64,000 nt of DNA from Rhabdornis inornatus (Eukaryota > Chordata > Aves > Passeriformes > Rhabdornithidae). The stretch's first letter is position 1, and each line of letters begins with the position of its first letter. This document shows positions 22,411-34,289 of the stretch, piece after piece. A program made the translations under genes and the position numbers. The notes beneath the pieces were generated by a model. The model saw only the letters and a program-made list of their open reading frames with translations, did no database searches and had not been told where the DNA came from. The DNA lies in the NCBI GenBank assembly GCA_013397075.1, contig VWZS01000240.1, positions 806,001-870,000 on the forward strand. Direction: 5' to 3'.

Positions 22411-25400
22411 TTTCTCAGTTACAGCTTTTTTCCTAAGCTGTGTTGTTACAAAACTTGCTTTCTGTATGCAATATGTGGCTCCCTTAGAATCAGACAAGGT
22501 GCTTAACTAAACACCTTGCGAGAGGAGTTAACGTGAGTCCAAATTCATCATGCAAATCTCATTCTCTTTAGTCAGATATATTGTTTTCCGTGGAGTCCCT
22601 TGAGAGTAAGGAAAGATTCACCGTTTGTGCCCTTTTCTAAATGAGGTAAACACTTCCTCTGTGATTTCCCATGGGAATTCCTGTAGAGGAGCTTTCATCC
22701 TGGCTGCAGAACTTCAGAGTGCTTATGCTCACTTATTATTATTATGGTTTTGGTTTTCAATTAAAGTTGTAATATTAAATATTGATTCAGGGTTTTCTGA
22801 GTGCAGTTATACACAGCTAACTGGTCTCATCCAGGCCTTTTGGGGTGCAGGGAGAATAGGGAAATATTTATTTTCTTCCCTTAAGAGACCTTTAAGCTCT
22901 GAAATGTCTCTTTAAATACACTTGCTTGTTTGTTTGTTTTCCTCTCTTGACAGCTGACATTCTGACTACTGCTTTAATTTTGACATTTTCCTGTCAAGTT
23001 TGAAGAACTCTGTTTAAAAAATAATGTGTGTTATTATTACTATTTTTCTTGCAAGCAAAGACTTGATGATAAATATGGTGTAAGCATCTACTAAGGATAA
23101 ATAATTACATAGTATAAGTTTTTTCTTTTCTCCTCTCCATTTAATGGTGATAGGCAGTTGCTACCTGGGAAACAGTCTTTTGCTTTTGGTGAAGACGTCA
23201 CTGATATTTGTGAGCCATCAGACTGACTGTAGCCATAACTTCCCTTATATCATGAAATGAATTAAATCCAGCTAGGTGAGAATGCTACTCATTACAACAT
23301 GACTCATAATCTGCATACTTTTCTAATCTGTTTATCTGACTTTTGTATTTCAGAAGGCAGGCATTTTTCATCTTGGGCAGAAGGTTTGATTCTACATTCA
23401 GATGTGGCAGATTTGGAAAATTACTTAGCCATTAATGCCTTATTTCTTAAAAACACTCCTGTTGCTGTAAGTAATTTCTTTTATGGAAAGTATGTGGAGC
23501 TCTCCTTTCAGAGGCTGTAAAAGCAAATAGCAACTAAGATGAATGAGAGCATCTCTAAATTATTTTTTTCTATGTTTTAGTCTTTCTCACATACCAGATA
23601 GCTGAACTCTTGATAGGACTGTCCAGGTGTGTTTTTCTAAGCCCTAGAGACTATCTCATTCTCTGAGTCTTACCAAGCACACAACTAAGTGCTGAGTTAA
23701 GCACTACTACCTGACTACTTATTTTGGCATCTCTCTGTATGTGACTCAGACTATTTAGTTAAAATATACAAGTTCATGCCCTTGCTAGCCATTCACTTGT
23801 CTCATAATTCCCATTTCGCTCTTCCTGTGAAATCATGTTTTTATCTGAGAGTTCTTTTTCTCACACAATTCAGAATCATTAGAAATTTGTCTAGAAGACG
23901 ACACAAGGGTTCTATGTTCCCCCTGGCTTATAATTTTACTCATCTGAAATCAGACTTTTGCATCTTAAGGATGGGATCCATCTTAGCATGTGTAGACATC
24001 TCCAACAGTTAATCTAAACTTTTTTACTCATCCAGACTCCCTTAATATGTGCTTAAAATTAATCTCACTTTAGACTAGATGCTGAAAACAGGACCGATGA
24101 ATTACTTCCTGAAAGTGCCCTTTCTCTGCATTGACTATAAAGAAGGCATATGGAGACTACTTATATTTAAATGCCTGTAAAATACACATTTAAAAATAAA
24201 TCAGAAAATTCAGTTCACTTAAAGTGTCCAGCTGTGCAAGTCACTTTTCTAAAAGCAAGCTCATGGTGCCTTCTGTCTTTTTCAAGGCATGACTAAATGG
24301 TCATAATTTTATTATTGCTTTTATTGCTTTTATGTGTTAGAGATTCTTGTTTAGTATATCTGGTGTTCTTTTATTTTTGTAGTCAGTAGAATGCAAAACA
24401 AATAGCATTTGGATTTGTCTGGAACCTGAGCAGGTTTGAAATGCATTAATTTCTCTTTCTCTAATAGTTCAGACCAAAAAGAAGATGGTTTGGGAGAAAA
24501 GATTGATCATTTTTGCTTTCCACTCTTGATCCAATTGGGTCTTTAGTAAATAAGAAACCAACACATATCTGTCATGCAACCATTGGTTCATATCACAACC
24601 ATGATTCACTGGTCTGCAGGAGCAGGGTTTGCTGTTTAGAGAATAGAAGGAGAATAAATAAGATCATAATGAGTACAGATAATCATAACAAATACTGAGA
24701 TAATAAAGGTGTCTGGATACGAAAGTGGACGCAATTTTTTAAAAATTATGTAACACCATATAAAAAACACACAACAAAATGCAAATAGTTTTCCAAAACA
24801 TGGCAAGGATAGAGACGAATCTTGACTTTTCTCTCATGTTGCATACATGTCCGTTGACTAAACATTATATAAGTTTATTATATTCCAACTGTTTTTCCAG
24901 CACAGAAAAAAAATTATTTCATCTCATGTTAAAGCTGTATAAATCACATATAAGCTTTGTATCTGTTAGTTTTACAATGCTTACATTTGTAATGAAATGG
25001 TGATAGTAAGAAACTGTTAGTCAACATTTGAAAATGGTGACTCCTGCCAAGAATAAGAATGTCCAGATCTCATCTATCACAGTTATCCAAAAAGTGTCCC
25101 ATGTTGCCAATTTTAGATTTCCTTAATTCCTACAGATAATTCGACTGGTAGGCATATAATTTGTCAGCTGCACATTTTATTTATGATCAAGTGATGGGTT
25201 TTTAATGGTTTGTTTCGTCAAGTAATGAGAAATAAAATTTTAATTTCCACATTAAAAAAAAATTAGTGATTTATGCTATTAAGGGGTTAATTAGGTGTTC
25301 TGTGGGATTGAAATGAAATCTATAAGTGGACATGGGAAAAATTAGAGTACTTCTGACATTTCTCCTTGTTTAAGTGTATTGTATAGCTTAAAGAATATTA

Positions 25401-25840
25401 AAAATACCATGGACTCTGTGCTTCCCCTAGAAATTTCCTATCACTTAATTTTTTCATGTTTTATATCTCAGTTATCTTTCATAATTTATTACATGGAGGT
25501 CAAACACCGATAGATGCAATGTAGCTCTTTCTAGAAAGAATTTTTTTTATTTCTTCAGTATGTGGACACTTACCAAGGCTGTAGTGTGGCGATTTATGTA
25601 TTTCACTAAAGATATATAATTAACTCAAAAGGCAAACACAGCAGGGCAGCAGCAGCAGTGACCACATTCCCAGGGCTTCAAAACATAAAACTTCATGTCT
25701 TTTCTTTTTCCCCCAATATGCAGCCTTGCTTTTCTCTTCAGGGTTTGTAGTCTGGGACTGGACGACTTTAAAGTGGATGTGTAAAGGGAGTTGTCTGTTA
25801 GCAAGAGAGTCTTTTCCCTTTTCTGTATTGCTGACTAGAG
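22411..25840. other. Noncoding DNA between convergent CLEC14A and SSTR1, part 1
   Basis: AT-rich, with no supportable exon, RNA gene or recognisable transposon. It lies downstream of both genes, so it is terminal intergenic space. Short open frames look random. Confidence 0.55.
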
Positions 25841-26345
25841 TTACAGAATAATAGAATGGTTTGGGATGGAACGGATCTTAAAGATTATCTCGTTCCACCC
25901 CCCTGCTGTGCACAGGGATACCTTCCACCAGACCAGGTTGCTCATGCCCCATCCAGCCGGGCCTTGCACACTTCAAGGGATGGGGCATTCACAACTTTGC
26001 TGGGCAAACTGGTCCAGTGTCTCCCCACTCTCACAGCAAAGAATTTCTTCCTCATACCTAGTCCATGCCTACCTTCTTTCTTTGAAGCCACTCCCCTTTG
26101 GCCTGTCACCACAAGCCCTAGGAAAATGTTCTTCAGCTTTATTGTAGGTACTGGAAGGTTGTTTGTAGGTACTGGAAGCCTTCTCTCTTCCAGGCTGAAC
26201 AACCCCAGCTCTTTCAGCCTGCCTTTGTAGGAGAGGTGTTCTAACCCTCTGATCATCTTGGTGGCCTCCTCTGGACTCCAGCATGTCCACATCCTTCTTA
26301 TGTTGGAAGCCCCAGAGGAGAACACAGTGCTCCAGGTGGAGTGGA
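25841..26345 (-). mobile_element. CR1 LINE, 3' end, about 500 bp, antisense
   Basis: The plus strand reads the antisense of the well-known avian CR1 3' region. It starts with the tail (agaataatagaatggtttgg), then the diagnostic phrases ccaccagaccaggttgctca, acacttcaagggatggggca, gaatttcttcctcatacct, ccaggctgaacaacccca and ggtggcctcctctggactcc, and ends near tgctccaggtgga. The element is thus 5'-truncated and inserted in minus orientation. The open frames inside are shadows of the decayed reverse-transcriptase end and 3'UTR, not host genes. It contains a private duplication of about 17 bp (ttgtaggtactggaag, 26,142 and 26,163). Confidence 0.93.
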
Positions 26346-29300
26346 AGCAGCAGTGGAGCTGGGGAATGCAGAGATGTGGTGGTAGTCCTGCATTTGTAAT
26401 GTCCTTCCCCTCCTTCCACTTGCCAGTGCTTTTGCATTCTGAGTCAGAATGGGAAAACAACTACTATTATGTATTTTATGGGTAATATAAGAGAAAAAAG
26501 ACTGCAGGTCCACAGAGAGGATGAGCTGAGGAGGGAAAGATGAAAAAGACAGGCAAGCATCCATGTTTATTGGGATGTATCTGTCCTAACCATCTTCTTG
26601 CTGCATATGTTTTCAGGTGTTTCTCAAAATGTGGTGGTTTGCAAGTAAATAAACATTGTAAGTCATTAAGCCAGGAACAACACACAGGCTATAACCTGTC
26701 AGAAAAGCATAGTTTTGTTTTTGGAATGTAACCAACAGGCCTTGTGTTTCTGACTGATAAGAATGATTTACACTGTTCTCTGGAACATAAGATCATAAGT
26801 ACAGATAGTTTGAGGGAGATTATAAGTGATCTAAGTCTGTAATGTCTGTGCAGAGGAATGTGTTACATTACTTTTCATTTTTACAAGTATATCTTTCTCT
26901 AAGGGAAAGGATTTTTCCCAGTCATTGTTTTGAAGATTCTTTTCAAGTAAGAAATTCTGTAAATTTTACTTTATGACAGTGAAAGAGCCGTGAAAATTCT
27001 TCTGTATTCAATTTCTGTCTTGTCAATATGGGGTTCTTCTTGGTTTGTGTTGAGAAAAAAATTGTTAGGTGTTTTTCTCTATTTTAATGATAAAGGGGGA
27101 AAAATTCTGTGAAATTAAAAAAAAACTCTGTGAAAATCTGTGAAATTTTTTAAAAATCAGAAATATCCAAAATAAATTAACATTCAGAAAAATCTACTAT
27201 CTGTGTGTTTCTGCCTTGTTTTACTGAGTTTCTAGCAATTCCATAAAGTACCTAAATTGTCATTTAGTTCTTAGAAAAAATGCCTAGATACTTTCTAACC
27301 TTGAAAAATAACAGCCAGCTTAGAAAACAGCAGCTGACATAAAAAGCACAACTTCATATTTTTTGCTGAGTTGGGAGTTTATGTATTTGCTGTACTCTTA
27401 ACAGTGAAAGTTAATTATGTGAAAGAGCCAAGTCCTGCTTTACAATGCCTGCACTGGACTCTACTTATTTTCCTCTGTTTTTAACAAAATGGCCTCTCCT
27501 GGCCATCACTTGATTTTTCTCCATTTCAGATTCCTTTCTCTCTCAGTCTGCTCAGTATCAAATATCCAGCAGTTTTGCCTTCTTTTATATCCATCCTCCC
27601 CCAAATATCCAGCTTTGCCACGTTTTGGACCACTCCAGTTGCCCAGCAATCCCTGGGCTGTCCATTGTGCGTCTGAGCACGGGCAGGTGCCGTGTGAGTG
27701 AGTTGAGCTCCTGCTGTACCCAGCCGGTGACAGTGGCACTGGTGTCACCCAGCGTTGCTCAGCTTTACGAAGTGCAGTACAGTCTGGCACCCTTCCAAAG
27801 TTTCCCCTGGGCTGGTAGAGCCCACATGTGCACTTGCAACAGCACTGTCACCATCAAGGTTACTGGAGACAATACAGTCCAGTTCCAAGTCATAAATACA
27901 ACACAATTCAGATCCCAAGTCAGAAATCTGGTAATTGTTATCTGTCCTACAACCTCCCCATGCTGTGTATTTGGGCACTTTTATCTGAGCCTTTTTAGTT
28001 AGGAAGCTCAAGAACCCTTAGGCGTATTACACAGTGTAAGAACCTGTATAGAAAAGACATTTTGGGGGCGGGTGGAACGGTGAGTAGAAGGCATTTTCTG
28101 TACATTTATATAGTTTTCAAGGTGATTCTACCTATCATAGACATGATAGTCATATGATGACAAATGTATTCCACCCAGACTGGACACAAAAACCTATATA
28201 CCTCAGGCAGGATACAGCACCTTGCTATCTCTGCTTCATAGCTGCTTATTGCTCTGCCAAACCCAGATTTTAGGCTTTTGGAGAAACAATGTTGGAAGGG
28301 AGTAGGCATAGTGAATGCCCATAGTGATGCTTTTATTGGACAGCATCTGTCTTGTCAAAATTGTGCTTGGTTTGTAGCTGTCTAATGACATACTTTGAAA
28401 TACTATCAGGTTCACCTATTTTTCTTGGCCATTTCTCTCCACAAAATGTAATATCTAAAAGCATTTTTCTTGAAGAGAAATCTAATTGGTAAACCATGCT
28501 TTCTTCCTGTGGCTGAGCCTGAAGTTATCAGCCAAATAAGGCTATGTTGAAGAGGATGGAAGTGCTGAATACACAATTCAGTAGCAATATTTTATTCTCC
28601 TCTAGAGATTCATAATTCACATTCTGGTCTGCAGAGCCCTGGTGTCAAGTAAGGTTCCTAGGGATTGAAATCACAGAGTTTAGAACCTGGATTTATATTT
28701 TTTTCTTGGTTAATTTCTTCTGATTTTTTGAAATTATTATTTTTCTGGGATCTTTTTTTTTTTAATCAGGATTACAAGACATTAAATTGTCACTGTTCGA
28801 GAAATATGGCAAAGTCAAACCTTATATAACATGAGTGTATGACATCACTGGGTTATTTTATTTCAGTAAGACTTAGTTTAATATTTAGAATTATGATACT
28901 GATTTTGGAAACAGGTTAAAATACAGTGAATAGTCACAGTGTTAATAGAGCATGCCACATACATTGAAAATGCAGATTTTTAGATTTCCAGAAACAACCA
29001 GAAAACCTTTTTATAAAATTCTGATTCACTGGAAAGCTGGCATTTCAGAAATTCTTACATCACATTCATAAAACTGATTCTCATTCTCTGTGAAGAAATC
29101 AAACGGGTTCTTTAAGTGTCGAATGCAAAGAAACCATACTCTGTGTATGTATAATGTTCTCTGCTGTAGGGACCATCTGAAGAGGATATCTGCATGCAGC
29201 CATCACGTTTTTCATCCACTGCCCAGATATAAAGTGCCTCTGTGACCAGTTTTGTTCAAGTCCACTAACTGCAGGTAGCAGCCAGCCTCAGGATTCTGAG

Positions 29301-31921
29301 ATGTGCTGTTGTCTTTGCTACTGCACTGGGAAGCCTGGTGAGAAAGGAAAGTGATTTCCTGTGCACCTTTCTTTGAGTGGGAAAATGCTGTGGCTGACGT
29401 GTGCTGCCCACCTGATGTGTGTTCCATGTGAAAACTGTTCTCTGGAATACATGCCACAGGAAACAGTCCAGTCCACTGACTGGATAATGCTTGGTGCTAT
29501 CCCCCTGCTGGGTATAGGTCTCAGGCTAAACAAAATGCAAAAGTTGCCTGCATTTCAGTGGCCACAAGGCCAATTTCCACGACAAAGTGAATGCAGTATT
29601 TTTAAAATATGAACCAAAACTCATGGGGAAAAAGCAAAAAATTACTACTGGTTACACATTACAATTCACCCACTTGCAGCTGTATAAAAGGTCAAAATGC
29701 CACCAAGAAATAAACCATACCAAATAAAATGTACTCTTTTTTCAGTGAATTAAGCTTTAGTTAAAATAATTTCCATATGAAATCTGAATACTCTTATTTG
29801 CCATTTGAAAAGCATTAAAAAGAGTTCTGTTTATTTTCTGGTGCATATTATTTCATGAGAACAACTTTTTCTCTTCCTGGTAGTTATATTCTACTACTTG
29901 GAACAGTAGCACAGAATGGACTAACTAACTTTCTTTCTATCTAAATTGAATGATTTACTGCTGTTGATCACCTCTCCCTGAGTGAAAAATAGCAGGAACA
30001 GCTGTTAGTTTGGGATAAACAGATTTTGTTTCCAGCTGAAACCACACAGAGTGTTTTAGCCAGGAATCGTAGGGGCAGTGCTGGCTGGGAGTGATTTAGC
30101 CCATCCATCTGAAGGCAAGTCTGCCATCTACCGAAGCCCCAGCCCAATCTCTGCGGTGTGCCTGGGAGAACTGAAACTAAAGTGCTTATGCTGGTACGTG
30201 GGTAGGCTTCCATCGCAACCTTTACAAGGCAAAGAGAAAAAAAACCATGAAAGAACAAAGCCCAGCTCAACTTCTCATACTGAGTATGCAGTATGAATCT
30301 TTATGCTTTTTCACTCTTGCTTCATCATGTCTGATATTGAACAAATTCAACAGTAAAAAGTAGGCTGACTCTCTGTTTAATCTGACCATACATAAGAATA
30401 TGCCTGAGTGAAAAGGACCACATAAGATTATGAGATTTATGCCATCTTGAAGATACTGTGAGTGAGAATTCAAGTGAAGCCCTGGAAATAGCATCATGGG
30501 GCATTTTAAAGTTCTGGCAGATGTTTGATTTCTGTGAAAAGTTAATTGAGCTTATAAAGTGACTTCATCCTTTTTCCCCAATATGCACATATAAAACATT
30601 ACAAAGTTTAATATTTGCAAGTTTTCTTTAAATCGAGTCCACTAGGAAGTAAAAGAAAATAAACTGTACCATTGTTAAAGCTTTTCATGAAATATTTTAA
30701 TAAGGATGTAACAGTTTCCACATTAGCAATTTTTAGACTAAAAGGAGCTGACTCACAGTCCACTGAAGTGAATTAAGATTTTTTTCTTTCATTTTGATGG
30801 ACTTTGAATCAGACAGCTTTGAAATACTAAATTTATACATTAATTTAACAGTACCTAAGTTTTGGTGAAAGAAATGTACAAAGTAGCATCCTGCTTTTTG
30901 CTGCTAAGAAAAGTTTAAGGGTATAGTTTAACAAAAACCTGTAGTAAGTCCACCACCACAAATACTAGATGCCTTAACTGCCAACCTTACACTTAACACT
31001 GTACTTAAGCAGTGCAGCTACGAGTACAATGCTATGGGTATGCTGCTACTAGAGATTTTTTCCAGTCTCTTGCTTCAAATTGCCAGTAGTTATAATTAAT
31101 ACAACCACAGTATTGTGCTAGAGAAGTGATTTTTCACAGCTACTGGGACATTTGCCACTGAGTAACACTGTTAGCATAGGTGGTAGAAAGAAAAAACATA
31201 GCTGCTTATTTCGACACAGTCTGTACCGAGTCTTCTGTGTGGGATAAGAGGGAGCAGGGATAAAAGGTTTAATTTAATCAGCTGTCATTTATCAAAGAAA
31301 GCTTCATCTGTCCATATGAAATGTGTTTTGTCGTAAGAGGAGAAGAGAGAAAATTCAAGAGATTATTTCTGTGTGGGAGACAATGTAAATGAAAGAGTTA
31401 GAAAAAATGACAATGTTTTCATCTGGAAAGGAGCCTTCTTGAGCATCACCCATTTTAAATGCAACCTTGCAAGTAGCCACCACAGACATAAGTACACAGT
31501 ATAAATTGCTTCAGAAAAACACGTTCACAGCACAGTGACTAGAATAAAATTAAAAAATCAAACAAGAAGACATCTGGCACACATTAAAAACAAGAATTCT
31601 CAGAAATGAAATGTTAAGAAGCTCTGGGTCAGTATATTACATTGGCAACATATGAAACCCATTTTGCTGGGTTTTTTTAGTGCAACAGAAGAAACTGGAG
31701 CTAGGGTAATACCTGTTACCAAACAGCTGCTTTTTCTGTCAAGTATTTATTTCAGAAACTGCTGGAGATTTTTAAATTACTCCCCCTTTTCCCATGTAGC
31801 CTAAAGTGACTTTGCCATCACTCAGGTCGTTCAAAACTGTCTCAGCTCCCTTCATCGCTGTTTCACAGCTGATGGAGCAGGCTCAAGACAGCAGATTCAC
31901 AGTCTAGTGCTCCCTTTAAAC
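26346..31921. other. Noncoding DNA between CLEC14A and SSTR1, part 2
   Basis: Mostly AT-rich intergenic sequence. A GC-richer patch at about 27,480-27,970 contains a TATA-like sequence on the minus strand (ggatataaaag, near 27,585) and could be a decayed LTR, but I could not find terminal motifs. No open frame here shows a domain. Confidence 0.5.
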
Positions 31922-31943
31922 TTTATTATCAGCACACTTTATT
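31922..31943 (-). terminator. SSTR1 candidate polyadenylation signals
   Basis: On the minus strand two AATAAA hexamers occur 16 bp apart (plus-strand tttatt at 31,938-31,943 and 31,922-31,927), about 0.9 kb beyond the SSTR1 stop. A further single hexamer lies closer (32,241-32,246). The DNA between stop and signals is more GC-rich than the intergenic background, which fits a 3'UTR. Confidence 0.45.
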
Positions 31944-32831
31944 GTATGTGTGGACAGATTCAAGCATTTCCCAGCTCAGTGGTCCACCCAGCTCCCATCT
32001 GAGTGAGTCTCAGCTCTCTGCTCCCTGTGTGTCATGGGACTGCTTATCTCCCATTATCAGCAACCTGCCGCACAGCTCCAAAGCACAGCAATAATCAGAT
32101 TTTTTCCTAAGACCTTTTCTACTCTGCTTCTGCCAAGTAGCACAGAGAGCCAACAGTGAGTTGGAAGCAGTCTGCAAAGCAAAAAAATATCTCCGTGACT
32201 ATGCTGCTTCTTTCTCAGGGCCTTTTTGCTCCCTGCTTTCTTTATTATTCCAGGGGGAGGGAAAGGTAGGTACAGAGAGAGGCTACTCACTCCTTCCTGG
32301 GGGAGGGCAAGGTGTATGTTGGGGGGATTTTATCCAGCATTTCTAATCTCTGAAGGGGAGGTGTGTACTGACAGATGTTGAGCAGGGTCATTTTCAGCTG
32401 GGGGGAGTCTGAGCCTGCATTCTGGGGCTTGATTTAGGCAGGCTCGACTCAGTGGCCTGGGGTGTCCCACCAGCCAAGGGGAACGGCAAACTGTACAAAA
32501 TAAGGAGGGAGAGTCACTGCAGGACCTTTACAGCCACTTGTCAGACACAGAAAGGAGCGGCAGAGCCAGGCTACCAGACCCTAAGCTAACCCATGAGAGC
32601 CACAATTCACTAAGTGGATGTCAAAGCATCAGAGAATGCACCCACTCTCAAGGGTGCAAGGCGCATCAAATCAAGGACGTGGGATTTTCTTCACTTTTTC
32701 TTGTGCCAAACACTGCTGGCAGTGGGCAGGACTAAAATCCCCTCCCTCCCAGCCTCCCCATGCCACAGCCCTGGCTTCGCTCACCCTCCAGCTGGGGGGC
32801 AGTAAGGGAGCTGGGGGACAGGAATGCTTCC

Positions 32832-34034
32832 TCAGAGGGTGGTAATCCTGGAGGTGCAAGTGCCATTCCTGTACATGCTCCCTGACTCCAAGTTGTCTGG
32901 GGGAAAGTCCTCCACGCTGTATGCCCTGCTCTTGAGGGCAGTGGCATAGTAGTCGATGGGTTCCTCTGCAGCATTGTCCATCCAGCTGAGGCAGAGCAGC
33001 CGCTGGAAGGACCGCTTGAAATTGTCTGAGAGAAAACCATAGAGGATAGGGTTGGCACAGCTGTTGGCATAGCCCAAGATGACAGAGAGCTGGCTGATGG
33101 TGGCATCATCCTGCTCTACAAAGACATTGACCAGCTGCACAATGTAGAAGGGCATCCAGCAGATGACAAAGACCATCACCACCATCATGACCATGAGGGT
33201 GATCTTGCGCTCTGAGCGTTTGCGTTGCTGCCAGCCAGCCTTCAGGGCCACCATGCGCATCTTAGCAATGATGAGGATGTAGCAGAGGCAGATGGCCACA
33301 ACAGGCAGCAAGAAGCCCATCAGAAAGGTGTAGACCACAAAGACCACCAGCCATCTCTGGGTGGGCTCTGGCATGAGCATGTTGCAAGCCACTGTTCCAT
33401 CACTGTTAGCTGCTGTGTTGGAGAAGATGATGATGGGCAGGATGATGAGGATGGAAAGCACCCAGACACCCAGATTGACCATCTTAGCCACAGAGGGCCG
33501 GCGGTACCTGGCCGCCTTGATGGGGTGCACCACAGCGATGTAACGGTCCACACTGAGCACAGTCAGGCAGTAGATGCTGGTGAACATGTTGATGGCATCC
33601 ACACTGAGCACCAGGCGGCAGAGCAGGGAGCCAAAGGGCCAGTGGTGCAGCAGCGTGGAGGTAACCAGAAAGGGCACACTAAGCATCAGCAGCTCATCCG
33701 CGATGGCCAAGTTGAGGATGTAGATGTTGGTGGCCGTCTTCATCTTGGCATAACGTAGGATCACGTAGATGACCATGGAGTTGCCGCACAGCCCCACCAG
33801 GCACACCACGGAGTAGATGAATGAGATGAGGATGGCGCTGCCCTGAGACTCACTCAGGGTGCTGTTCGGAGCGCCAGAGGAATTCCTGCCGCCCGAGTCC
33901 ATGCCCTCCGCCGCCGCCTCCTCCGAGGCGCCACCGGCTCCTCCGCCACCACTGTCGCTGTCGCCGCTGTCGCTGTCGCCGCTGTCGCTGCCTGCACCTC
34001 CCGGAAGCCTGGGGCAGGTGCCATTGGGGAGCAT
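32832..34034 (-). CDS. SSTR1: SSTR1, somatostatin receptor type 1
   Basis: Complete, intronless 400-codon class A GPCR. Family knowledge: it binds somatostatin-14/-28 and couples to Gi/o to inhibit adenylyl cyclase and hormone release. The N-tail has N-glycosylation sites at N4, N51 and N57. Seven membrane helices start at about residue 66 (A-I-L-I-S-F-I-Y-S-V-V). D146 in helix III matches the ligand-binding aspartate (Asp3.32), and C139/C217 should form the extracellular disulfide. D163-R164-Y165 is the DRY motif, C292-W293-M294-P295 the CWxP switch, and N328-P-I-L-Y332 the NPxxY motif. C348 is a likely palmitoylation site. The protein ends T-S-R-I-T-T-L, the conserved SSTR1 C-terminal PDZ ligand. 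The start is the ATG giving M-L-P-N-G-T, as in mammalian SSTR1. It is about nine residues longer than human, all of it in the N-tail. Everything from helix I onward is nearly identical to the mammalian receptor as I recall it. Confidence 0.98.
   Translation of the reverse strand: MLPNGTCPRLPGGAGSDSGDSDSGDSDSGGGGAGGASEEAAAEGMDSGGRNSSGAPNSTLSESQGSAILISFIYSVVCLVGLCGNSMVIYVILRYAKMKTATNIYILNLAIADELLMLSVPFLVTSTLLHHWPFGSLLCRLVLSVDAINMFTSIYCLTVLSVDRYIAVVHPIKAARYRRPSVAKMVNLGVWVLSILIILPIIIFSNTAANSDGTVACNMLMPEPTQRWLVVFVVYTFLMGFLLPVVAICLCYILIIAKMRMVALKAGWQQRKRSERKITLMVMMVVMVFVICWMPFYIVQLVNVFVEQDDATISQLSVILGYANSCANPILYGFLSDNFKRSFQRLLCLSWMDNAAEEPIDYYATALKSRAYSVEDFPPDNLESGSMYRNGTCTSRITTL
33945..33989 (-). 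repeat. 15-bp coding repeat in SSTR1 N-tail (Ser-Asp-Ser-Gly-Asp x3)
   Basis: Three tandem 15-bp units encode residues 16-30 of SSTR1, as S-D-S-G-D twice and S-D-S-G-G once, followed by a glycine-rich run. The plus strand shows it as repeated gctgtcgctgtcgcc. It is in frame, extracellular and acidic, and accounts for much of the extra N-tail length. It is a candidate length polymorphism. Confidence 0.85.
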
Positions 34035-34260
34035 CCTCTGCCCTGATCCCTGCGCTGGGCTCAGAGCGGCAGGCGCCCGCCGCCGGCTGCGCTGGGCACC
34101 ATCCCGCCAGGGATCCCGGCGCGGCGGCTGCGGGACGCGGGCATCGGGAGAGACGCGGCTGCCGGCACCGCTCGCTCCGAGCGGCCGCGATTGCTGCTCC
34201 CCGGCTGGCGAATGATTAATAGCAGCGGCGCGTCACCAGCTAGGGAAAGAAGGAGGGAAA
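34035..34260 (-). promoter_or_regulatory. SSTR1 5' flank, GC-rich 5'UTR with acceptor-like site
   Basis: GC- and CpG-rich DNA directly upstream of the SSTR1 start. On the minus strand at about 34,275-34,240 there is a long pyrimidine tract (T10, then ctttccctccttctttcc) ending in CTAG. This is a strong 3'-splice-site-like arrangement that would start an exon at 34,239. A TATA-like tattaatc (about 34,215-34,222) lies inside this putative exon. Either the promoter is here, or this is the 5' end of the coding exon of a spliced transcript; the sequence cannot decide. Confidence 0.45.
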
Positions 34261-34289
34261 GAAAAAAAAAATTGCAGGAGGAGACGTAA

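Noticed and set aside
25856..26460. Open frames of 93-172 codons on both strands
   Set aside because: They lie in the CR1 3' end and are not host genes.
27480..27970. Possible LTR with minus-strand TATA-like sequence, and a 125-codon open frame
   Set aside because: No terminal TG...CA pair, no target-site duplication and no family recognised; the peptide has no domain. Left as unclassified.
33225..33758. 177-codon plus-strand frame antisense to SSTR1
   Set aside because: It is the complement of the SSTR1 coding sequence; its His/Asp-rich translation is a shadow.
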